64,000 nucleotides of DNA from Pseudoips prasinana (lineage: Eukaryota; Arthropoda; Insecta; Lepidoptera; Nolidae): assembly GCA_951640165.1 (NCBI GenBank), contig OX621252.1, positions 17,939,934 to 18,003,933 of the forward strand. Reading direction: 5' to 3'. This document shows, piece after piece, positions 23,701 through 35,700 of this stretch. The notes beneath the pieces were generated by a model. The model saw only the letters and a program-made list of their open reading frames with translations, was not told the DNA's origin and ran no database searches. The translations under genes were made by a program, and so were the position numbers. The number at the start of each line of letters is the position of its first letter. Within the stretch, counting starts at the first letter, position 1.

Positions 23701-26700
23701 GGGTCAGTAGTGTATTATGTTCAAGACTTGCCCATCAAATAAAGGTTCCGTTTCTTCACTGGACACAATCCTTTTTTGTATTACCTAAAGGATCTATTTC
23801 AGTATTTGTACACCGACAACTGCCTCTCTCAATGTTTCCTTTATCCGGTCTATACTTTAGAAGAGGTCACATTTTGTTATCAGGCCGCCCATTTATATGT
23901 ATAAATATACGCTGATCGTTGAGATAATATCTACCAGAGAATGGGCAGTAGCGTCTCTATGTGTACTATGTCCATAATATATTTTGACTCGTTTTACAGT
24001 TTTAAGAAAGTTACACTAAATGCGCTATTATAACTAACTTTGTATCTTTACTAGTTTTAAATTGTTGTGTGCATTTATTTTTTTGTGTTGTATCTGTTTG
24101 TTTAATTTAATTTAAATTCCTTTAAATTTTAATAACTGAATAATGTGGTTATGTCTGTTTTCTTTGTTTTTCTTTTTGTATCTTTTTTATAATGATGTAT
24201 GTTTCATTTATACATGCGGTGCTTACCTGTCAGTGATTGTTACACTAGACTTGTTTATAAACATTGTATCCTGTAATCTGTAATAAGTGGAAACAATTGT
24301 TGGTGAGCCAATAAATAAATAAAAAAAAAATACTGCGATCGCCAACCCGTATGCCAAGCGCGGCGATTATGGCATATTTCCCAAATGACGGACACAGTTC
24401 CATTGTTGAGTACCTACTTCAAAGAGGTTTTCGTCCACCACTGGATGACATGTAGGAATCCTACTAATATTATAAATGCGAAAGTTTGTGAGTGTGTGAC
24501 TGTGTGAGTGAGTGTGTATGTTTGTTATTTCTTCACGTCTAAACGGCTTGAGCGATTTTAATAAAATTTGGTGTGGAGTTAGCTGAAACCCTGGATTAAC
24601 ACATAGGCTATAATTTATAAAGTTTAATGTGGATAAAACCGCGGGGCACAGCTGGTATAATATATACCTTTTACCTATTAAAGTCAATTCATTTATGTAC
24701 AATAAAGACTTTATTTGTCTATACTAAAGTTTTTGGTAGTGGCCAGTAAAGGTTTGAAATTAGCACTAATCCGTGGTGTTCAACTCTCCAGCACTCTTAT
24801 AGGGATGTTGAATTCTAGCTTTTATTGCTGGTGTACTACATTAAAAAGTAAACAACTCACCTTAAACTAGAATTGTAGTTTGAATTTAAAACTCGTCTTA
24901 AATTTAATTATAATATGCACTAACCCAGAGACTTGCGGTTTTCCTTGTTTTTTCTAATTTAAAACCAGTTTTCACGATACTCAGCTTTTGTATTCCCTGC
25001 GGGACGCCGCGATGGCATCCACGTTGGCTGGAATATAACGCGGTTTTTCTGACTTGATACTCATTACTTAAATGTGTTATAAATTTTTGAATTTGTTCCC
25101 TAGAATTTTACGTGATTCTAGCAAATTTGTTCACGCTTCCGGAAACTGACTACAGCGATATTACGGAACTTACAGAATAATCGAATTATTTTAACACGTA
25201 TTGACATTAAAAGTGTTATAGTAATCATTCATGAATTATGAGCAGCAAGTAGTAGGTAAGACTTTAGTTATTTTTTTACTAACTATGTAATTATGCTAAA
25301 CGTAAATAAAACGTGCTGATCAAATTTCTTTTGGTATATCTCAAAATGGAATTTTACAAATTAAAACTTCAGTTTTTCAAGTAGGTATACTGGTTTTTTT
25401 CGTGAAGCATTTTATAACACTGGGGATAGCTTAAAACTTAAGTCAGCAAAGTAGGGAAATAATTTCCTGACTATGTTGATTAGTTGACGCATTTTGTGCG
25501 ATGAGCCAATAATGTTTTTGTGCTTATGTTTTCACACACCAACTGATCTTCTACAAATGGCTATGTTTTATGAGTAGGTATAAATCATTAGTCAAACATA
25601 TTTATTAGAACAAACGAAGGAATTAAAATTACTATTAATCGGGTCGAATTATTTCATAATAATCATTTGTTGTGTACAATGTATAAGTCTTTACTATATT
25701 TTTTCATTCAGTATCTTTATACTGAATGAAAAAATGGAAATTAAACTAAATACCATCTACTGCGGTCAATCTCTGAAATTAGGTAGTACCTAATTACCGC
25801 GCTGAAATTCCGTGTGTGCAGCTTCACTGTTAATTTCTAAAGTCAACTATTTGGCTGTATCCGTAAAATAACATAACCCAGTGATAAATTACGAACAGGA
25901 CGTCAGCTTTCTGTGTTCACAATAGAAAAGTGTTGTAACATCGTTGGCTTCGGGCTGCCATTGAAAGGATTTTTTGCTAGGAAAATAATATTTATTTTGT
26001 TCTAGTCTTTAAATAAATTAAGTACTTTAGTATTTACGGTTGGCAACTCTATCACCAGGGGGGCTACCACCTAACTCTCCGGTCATCATGTTTCTGTTTG
26101 GCGTTCAAATAAATGAAGGTTAAAAATTACTAAATCTTTGATTCAATCGGCTTCCGTGAGCACGTGTGACGTCATTAATTGTTCGGAATCGATTTTCAAC
26201 GTTGAACCAAGTACAACAACATATGAATACAATATACAATACAATACTAGTACTAGGTATATAGTGAAATTTATGCAATATAATATAAATTAATTAACGA
26301 ATATAAATTACTGCGGTTTAAATAAATAAATAAAGTTGTACAGTAACAAATTAAACAAATTGCGCACTGGCTTCCAAACTGAGATTATCTCGTATTCTGG
26401 AAACCTCTGGTTCTCATTTTTATTATATATATTTAAATTTACTGTGTGCTGTCGTTTGTTTATCTGAGAATATTCGTCAATAGTCGTATTTAAATAAGTT
26501 CAATCCAAAAACTTATATTATACGCACTCGGTACATCTAGTCTTTCTTTACTTTATTACAGCTATTAATCCTTCTGTTTCATCATAAGTCAACCTTTGTA
26601 ACCAACAATAAAGTTTTTGTTTGATTTTGTGTTTGTTTAATGTATATATTGATATTTTCTTATTTATATAATTGTATAATCTAGTACTCATGGCCTTCTG

Positions 26701-29700
26701 TTGTCTATGTGCGAAAGACGTCCTACTTTTTATCGGCTGGCAAATGACTGAACCTCCTCTTTTACGCAATAGTTCAGGCACTATAGGTGTATGGAAATGA
26801 TGACGCAGTACAGATCGTAGAATAAAAATTTGCCTTACGGTTAAAACCTGACATTCCTCATACAATTGTTTTGTTGGAAACATACGAGGCTTATAATTCA
26901 TCACTTTGAGCAATGACCTTTGAGCTCTCTCTAATTGAAGAAACTTTGTCCTATATGTTCCACCCCACACTGGGATACAATAACTTAATATTGATTGGCA
27001 TAGACCATTATAAATATATTGCATGACAGTCTGGCTTGCCGAGCAGCGCAAATTCTTAAAAATATATACCAATCTTCTTACTCTTGCAGTTAGTGCATCA
27101 ACTTGAGGTTGCCAATCTAGCCGTTCATCAACAAGTACACCTAGATACCGTAAGCTATCAACATTAGCAATAGCGGGACAGGAACAAGTGAGGTTACTAC
27201 AATTTATTCCCCTGTGTTGATGGACGACGAGATTTTCTGTGCCACTCGGCACTATTTGGTAGATTTAGCGCTATTTGGTAGATAGAAACGCATGAATTTA
27301 TTCTTTTCAACGTTAAGAGTTAATAAGTTTGTTGCTAGCCACCTCGTAACTTCACCCAGAGCAGTCTCGGCATGAAGCTTTGCTTCTAGCCAGTTTTTTC
27401 CATATACTAATAACGCAGTATCATCCGCATATGTGAATATGTTACAGTTTTTAAGCGTCATCTTGCACAAATCATTGATATATAGGAGGAATAATGTGGG
27501 TCCGAGTATACTCCCCTGTGGTACCCCATAGTTAATATCTTCCTCATCGCTGATGAGATCGCAAATTTTGACACTCTGTACACGATGTGATAGATAATCC
27601 CGGAAAATATCAAGCGCTATGCCACGTATACCAGCTCGTTCCAATTTCTCCGTAAGGATAGGAACAGATACCGTGTCGAACGCCTTTGACAAGTCCAGGA
27701 AGATACCGTAACATTTGTAGTAGTTGTCTAATCTTGCAACTGCTTCTTCACAAAACTTGGATACAGCATCCTCTGTGGACATGCCACACCTGAACCCAAA
27801 TTGATTAGGTGAGTTTTTTTTGTACTTTGCCAAATAAGCTATTAAACTATTATTGAGAACCCTCTCCAAAATTTTGGATAACGCGCTCAATACAGAGATT
27901 GGTCTATAGTTTTTGACACAGCTTTTGTGCCCGCCCTTAAAGATAGGAGTGACTAGAGCTTTTTTAAGGCTTTTAGGAAATATGCCGGTTGCGATTGAAG
28001 TATTGCATATATGTGTGATTGCTGGAGCAAGTGCCTTGTATGACTGCTTAAGAACTAAGGCTGGGATATTATCCCAGCCAGTCGCACAGTTGCTACGGAG
28101 TGTAATAATGATGGCCTCAATTTGGTCTTGACTAACAGGTAGAATACCTAAAGAATTTCCCAGAGATGGGGTGTCACTATTAGTTACAGGCAGTGGTTTA
28201 CTCGGTACGGTAATTTTGTAAGCAAGATTTCTGCCAATATTTACAAAGTATTGATTTACTGCATTAACAGATTCTTTTTCACAATCCGATAATTTTAAAA
28301 GTTCTGTTGCCGGTCGGGACCGCGTTTTTCTTCCAGAAATTTGATTGACTGCGTTCCATATTGCTTTAGCATTATTGCCAGCTTTGTGAAAAAGGTCTTT
28401 TTCATATTCCTGCTTTAATTTTTTTATTAAAGTGTTGCAATAATTGCGATACCTTTTGTAGGTGATAAGAAGGATAGCATTATTTGCATCTTTCTTTAAG
28501 TTAAGATGCATCTTATCGCGATTGCGTATACAGCGTAAAACTCCTTGCGTTATCCATGGCTTGATGATACGGGTACGCCTACTGACTTTCTTTAGTGACG
28601 TGTGCTGTTTAACGACATCTTGAACAATAGAGATAAATTTGTCTGTTGCTTGGTTTGCATCACTTTCAGTCAAGACAGATGAAAAGTTAATTTTTTCAAT
28701 ATCTTTCCTTATATATTCATACTCAAGTTTTATTATGTTATTTATGGTGTTATTACGGGGGTATTTTTTAAGATTCATACATAATATAACTGGTAAATGG
28801 TCCGCAATGTGTGTTTCAAGGACTATAACCGTGTTATTAGCCGCAGAACCATTTGATTTTAGGAGTATATGATCGAGGCAGTTTGTGTATCTTGTTGGTA
28901 TTACATGAGTTGGTGATAGACCTAAAGCCGCTGTGTTTAGTAAATATTCGTTTGAATTACGGTCGATGTTGTCATGTTCTTTGATGTCTACATTCATATC
29001 ACTTATAATAGCTATGCTATTTAAACGTTTTAATTGTGTTACTAAAGCTTCTAAGCTGTTATAAAAATTTGAGAGGTCCAAATAGGATGGTGACCTGTAG
29101 ATACCGACAATAGCGGTGTTGCCTATAGTACACAGTAGACAGTTTGCATCCATAAACAAGGGTTCAGTTATTTCATATTGAAGACAATCTTTTACATACA
29201 TTACAATGCCGTCATTTTGGCTATGTTATTATGAGTCATATGAGACGTGTAATTATTCAGAGATGGCAGTACTCCTACCTTTTTAAGCCAACATTCTGTA
29301 AATATTATGATATCGAACTCTACTTTAGTCATAGATAACATCGACACAAACTGATCGAAATTTTTGTTTATACTCCTGATGTTCATATGTATAATTTTAA
29401 GTGAATTCATATTGTTCGGCAATAAAGTAGAACACTGATCAGGACTACATATATGTGATGTGGCAATTTGAAAGTTATCTATTTCATTATTTAACTGATT
29501 TATGTTCTGGTCAATCATTTTTAACTGTGTGTTTATAGATACAAATATTTTTTGGCATATTAATTATGGTTATAACTTTCATTCTGGTCTTAATAGAGCA
29601 GTGTTTATAAGCAACACGATTTACAAACATAGGTACAGATGTACATTCAGTCTCAAGATTATACACATATATTATGCCATCTTTATTGAGTTGGTTACTC

Positions 29701-32700
29701 CAGTTAGCAAGGAACGGTAACAGATTAACAAAATTATATATACTGTTATGCACACATGAATTGTAACATTTTTTACTGCATGTTAAATATCTTAAAGTTT
29801 GATATTGAGTACAAATAGAAAAGTAACAAAAAATTAAAATGATCAGTAACACTATATGATACAAAGTTATTGTTATATTCAATACATTTAGTCATTGTTT
29901 GCATTTCAGATTTTGCAAACATTGCTCCGATTTTATAATGTTTATTATAGAAGTTTCAGTACTCTTACGGAGCATTATTTTACCATTGGCAATCCAGCAA
30001 AATCTGAAATTATTCTGTTTAGCAAAAATACGCGCAAGATAAAAAAGCTTTTTCGAACTTTCAGGTAGATGTTCATCAATATAAATAGGTTTACGCTCGC
30101 CTGCGAGACCAATGCTCTCTGTATTCAATTTGTCTTCTATGCTACGTCCTTTGTTATAGGTACGGGTTGCTCTCAGGAAACTATTTTTTAGATGTACCGA
30201 TGAGAATTCCACGATAATCGGTCTGGTGGCACCTGGCTTACTTGGGAGTCGATATATATCACGTATGCAGAGTTTTGAAATGTCCATATCAACTATTTGA
30301 CCGAGTTTTGTCATAGTCTGAAGGAGAGTTTCCACCTTTTCATCAGATTTCATAGGCATATTCCTTACTTCTACAGACGAGGAACTACTCTCACGTTGTA
30401 ATTCTTGTAATTTACTCTCAATTTTAGTTATGCAGTTGATATTATCTTCTCGAGTTTTCTCTAATTGAATCACCTTGCTTTTTATATTCTCATAATCCTG
30501 GTTTAAATATGCCATTGATTGATTGAACCCGATTGAACGAATAATTTAGTAGTTTTTAACTTTCATATATTTTAATGCCGATCACGATCACGATGACCAG
30601 CGAATTAGGAAGTAGGCTCCCTAGTGGCATCACTATAGTGGAATATCCACTCACGTAGTGGTTGCTAAAAAGTGTTTACTTACACTATTAGAACATGACT
30701 TTGACAGCGCTTATTACATAGGCAGTATAGGCCTATGTAATAAGCGCTGTCAAAGTCAACGTCTATCTATTCTGCTTTTCAATTGTATAACATGTTTGAA
30801 TAGAAGCCTTAAGGTCAATCAGACGTGTCGGCCACAATGATAGTAGGAATAGTATTGACACAAAGCCAACCATCGTTGTGCAATGGGTCTCATCTAGTTT
30901 GAATTCAATTGTGTATTAAACCAGTCTATACCTCACTATAAGTAATCGAATGTTACCAACCAAAAATAAAGGATTTACAAAATTTTGGTTGGTTCAGTGT
31001 GTTATATATATTATATTATATTATACTTTACTTTACTATATTATAATAGGTTCATACAAAGTCTTGTATGAACCTATTTTAAATTATTTAAGATTATCAA
31101 TGAATGCATAGTTGCTAAGAGTATAATTAATTTAAAGTGAGATCGTATCAGAAATACTGAGATCCGCAGGCGAACCAAAATAACCGACATAGCTCGAAGA
31201 ATCGCCAGGATGAAGTAGCAGGGGGTAATGCACATAGCTCGTAGAGCTGACGGCGGCTGGAGCAGAAAAGTTCTCGAGTGGCAATCATGAACCGGAAGAC
31301 GCAGCGTGGGAAGGCCCCCTGAAATATGAACCGATGATCTTGTGAGAGTCAGTGGAAGTCGCTGGATCCGGATAGCACAAGACCGGCAATTGTCGAGATC
31401 TTTGGCAATTGATAATGATGAGATGGAATTTGTTTATATACCTATTCTTTTTCACTTGTATGACAAAATTAGATAGACAGATCATCTAAATCTCTTATTC
31501 TATACAGTACAAAATATTTTAATTAAAGCATTGAGTAGACACTTTAAATTTTAAAATGAGCTTATGGTTCGCATGTTGGTTAGTGGGTATCATAGTCATT
31601 ACATTATAGTGATTGAATTACAAGAGGTATTAATCACGCATTGCGTCAACTTCCTCTCTTTCCGATGAGCTCTGCCACATATGAGAACATAACATCATCA
31701 TATCAGTCGAGAGACGTTCACTGCTAGACAAAAGTCTCCCCTCAAGGAGAAAACAAGTGTGAGCATTGTAATAGCCGTGACACTGATCGCATCTCGATGC
31801 GACATTCAAGGAGAGGGACTTTTACTAGAGACAGGCCATTTAGGTAGACGTCTAATTCATCCCCGAGTGTGTCATGCCATAAATCAAACGGAATAAAAAT
31901 ATACACTTCAAAGAAGACAAATCGATGATCTATTTTTATATAAATTAGATTTTCAAAATTTGCCTTTATATCATACTAGCTGTGCCCCGCGATTTTACCT
32001 GCGTTAAACTTTATAAATTATAGCCTATGTGTTAATCTAGGGTGTCAGTTAACTCCATGCTAAATTTTATTGACATCGCTCGAGCCGTTTAAACGTGAAG
32101 AAGTAACAAACATGCACACTCACAAACTTTCGCCATTATAATATTAGTGTAATGAGAGTGCTAAGACTATTAGCAGTCTCATATAGGGGATATAGGTGAT
32201 TGAAAGCTATCATGTAGGTTGAGCTGCACTTGATCTTCTGGGTAGCAACATTACAGTGATTTGCCGCTCTATAAGCAGCTTGACTGGAAAAGTACTTTAC
32301 AGAATACAAAGGCTCATAGCCAGGTGCTCTCTTCAGTCTTTAAGTGATCGACGAGGTTAACCCTTTACACGGCAGTAGTTATATTTCTAATTTATTGGTT
32401 TTGGGCCTTATTGTAAGCTAGAGTTCAAAATGTGGTGGTAACTATATTCCCACTGCCCGGGAAAGGGTTAAGCAGTTAAGTACGCGGTCATACTACATAT
32501 CGGTGACCATCAAAGCTGTTTAATTTCGGGGCAACTCCATGTGTCGATGTCACAACAGTGGACGTTCCTGGGTGTAAGTAAGGACGCTAGAGAGGTCATC
32601 AGGGAGGGGGGATTAGTAACGTGCTAATGATATAAATGTCATAGGTTACAGTAACCGCTTAAGAGCGCCCGTAGGCTTATTTGGTCGTATAAAAAAAACA

Positions 32701-35700
32701 TGGATAAGCAGACTGTCTTGAAAAAACTTTGTGAATGTGTATTTAATTAGGAGCGCAACGCGGACTAATGAACCGTTCGGTACCTTAAACGGATGAACGG
32801 AAGCCGGGCACGGCCAATCCAATTAGTGTAGAAACACACCTACAACGAAACACACTTAAGACGTCAGGGACTCGTTAAGGAAATCACACTTGACGATTGC
32901 GGTGGTCCGAAGACGTTCCATCAATGTCGGCTCACCAAGTTATTGTCACTACTCAGCTTCATTTTGGGTTTAGTTCTTCATGTGTGATTGTTCAGTTTCT
33001 GTGGAGTTTGACAAGCCGTTTATTAACTCCTAAAACTCCTCGCTTAGATCGCAAAAATATTATTTTATGTTTTTGAAGTTATACTTCTTTTGGCGCGATG
33101 GAGAAAAATTATGAGAGTGAATTTTTACTATGCGCGCGCACACCGACACCAAAAAATTTAACAGCATGAAGTTAGTTCTAGGTGGTATGACAGTGAATTT
33201 TTACGTAAAAATAACAGCATGAAGTTAGTTCTAGGTGGTATGAAAATTGATAACTATGTTCAAGTTGTATATTAAGAAGTATAACTTCTAACGCGTGTAC
33301 ATAAGTACACACAAGTTTTTTTTTTCTGACCGAAACTAAACAGAAGTTGAACTATGGAAACCAGATGACTGATATATTACATATAAATATTATTTTTGAA
33401 GTTATACTTCTTTTGGCGCGATGGAGAAAAATGATGAGAGTGAATTTTTACGATGCGCGCGCACACCGACACCAAAAAATTTAACAGCATGAAGTTAGGT
33501 CTAGGTGGTATGAAAATTGATAACTATGTTCAAGTATATTAAGAAGTATAACTTCTAACGCGTGTACATAAGTACACATAAGTTTTTTTTTTCTCTATTC
33601 TTTTGTAAATACATATAGATACTTATACCCAGACTCACGCCCCGCCTCAGGACAAACAGACATTTTCATGCACACAAATATCTGTTCTGGGTGGAAATCG
33701 AACCCACGACCTGCGGCGTGAAAGGCAAGCATTTACCAACCACGCCAACAAGTTTCAGAATTTTTGACTCACACCATAAATATATACTCAACTTGCCTAA
33801 GCTTGCAGTAATCTAGATATGGATTGTCCAATCATTTACCTATGTCGTAAGAGCCGACAAATGCATAATTCACAATAGCCAAAGTACCTGGAGGCAGCTC
33901 ATACTTGACTTGCACAATTGATGCTTTGAATCCGGTTTGATCATAGTACTTATGGGCTTTAATCATGTCCCATCTGTCACAGATTGCAGTCTATGTGTGA
34001 GCATGAATATTGCCAACTGCAATAATGGTTAGCTTTGTATTGGGTAATTGAAAATCAGTCTAGATACCACCGATTAAGCGAAACTAAGTATGCCCAACTT
34101 GGTACCGTTTTATTATAAATTCAAATTTCCAATAAACATTTGTCCGTGTTTGGAATTTAACTATTTTTGAGGCGGTACTTTATACTGAGGGGTGAATTTA
34201 AGCCCGTTTCCTGTTTCCAATTAGTCTAGGAAATGAAACGGTTAGTTTTTCGATGACCTCTGAACGAAATGTTCGTTTGATGAGATTTTGCTCGGCTGCA
34301 ATACAGTAAGGTATAAAAGGTTATAAATATTACTTATATGTTCGTAAAAGTATAATTGTAGACTAAAAAACTCAGGTTTATTTCGAACTTCTTTGAATGT
34401 AAGTAGCTTATTTATGAATACATTAAGATTCATAAATAAGCTACTTACATTCAAAGAAGTTCGAAATAAACCTGAGTTTTTTAGTCTTGTACACAGAAAA
34501 CATAATCTTATATAGATTATGTTTTCTGTGTACAAGAATAAAGTACTTACGAAACTTGAGCTTTTTTAAACCCTTTTGCCTAAAAGTCAATCCAAATGTG
34601 ATTTTTAAACTCATTGGTCTATCGGTTTAACCGCATATAATGAGATCCTGAGTTCAAATCATTGGTCGGGCTGAAAAGTGATTTTGGGATTTTTCTTCTG
34701 AGTACTCGCAGTCTGGGAGCTGGCAGTATTTACAACCCCGTCCGCGTCCTTAGGAGAGCACGTAAAGCCATCGACCCTGTACCTGAACCCTTTCCGGTCG
34801 TGTCGCTAGACATCTCATAGGATCATGAGAGTGATGGAATAGAAAGTGCCCCTGTGTGTGACACAAACTATAATTAGTCCCGCGCCGATGGGTAGTCCCC
34901 ATTGAGATTGGCCGCCGTGACTGAAATTCGAATAATATGGACATTTTTTTTTCCTAACTAACAAATGCGTTTGTGAATTTATTTGTTTTTTGTGCTTTCA
35001 CGCCTTAACCACCGAACAAATGTTTATAAAATTTTGCATATCAAGCTACTTGTCCCCGAGAGACAGAGGTAATTTTTTTTATGAAGTTTACGCGTTTTCT
35101 CAATTTCAATGATAAAGAGGACAAAATATATTGACAATTTAATAAGCTATGTTTCGGAGATAATCTTATATTAATTTTATTCGAATCTAATCATTTTAAG
35201 GAAAAACGGTAATTTAAGTTCATTACAGTAATTTAAGTTGGTTTAATATTCGGCTAAATATTACTAAAATCATTAAAAGTGAACTACACCAATGATACAA
35301 AAAAGGAATTCTATTAAAACAGCTCAAATGAGCGGTTAATTTGAGTTATTCATAATAGAATTGCTATTAACGTCGTTCGTTTGAAACGAAAATCTTGCGG
35401 AGATAATATCGTCATAAAATGCGTGCTTAAATTGTTGAATTTACCTGGGAACAGAAGGCTGTACAATCAAATAATCTCGCTCAAAGCTTCTTGCTTTATA
35501 AATTAGAATGAAGGTTGGTAGATTGAGAAAATGTAGCCTCTCCGGAAATTGAAAAACTTCACCGTGTTGGGGTCGTTCTTTTATTCTAGAATTTGACAGT
35601 TTTTTTAAGGAAAATAAATTTAGTCGCGAACCATGTGGCAATTTACGCGCTCTTATTAAATTTACTGGGACGTGATTGTGTTAGACCTGTTTACACCTGT

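Larger units (their letters stand above)
26208..30529 (-). mobile_element. CR1/Jockey-group LINE, 5'-truncated, ~4.3 kb
   Basis: On the minus strand, ORF1 (FP-type domain) is followed by ORF2 (endonuclease, reverse transcriptase, C-terminal region). The flanking TTGAACC (26202-26208 and 30523-30529) is a likely 7 bp target duplication within the MITE. The 3' end lacks poly(A) and shows short ATTGTAT-like repeats. ORF2 is broken by at least two indels, so this copy is not active, but most of the coding frame is open, indicating a fairly young insertion. Confidence 0.8.
26058..30619. mobile_element. Palindromic MITE family P, copy 4, split by a LINE
   Basis: The left two-thirds (26058-26207: GGCTACCACCTAACTCTCC to TTTTCAACGTTGAAC) and the right third (30529-30619: CCGATTGAACGAATAATTTA to AGTAGGCTCC) together make one copy collinear with 18163-18395. 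The 4.3 kb LINE sits between them. Confidence 0.85.

Noticed and set aside
29511..29882. Separate third ORF of the LINE starting at 29882
   Set aside because: Its apparent start is TTG and the frame is simply the continuation of ORF1 after TGA, so it is described as an extension instead.
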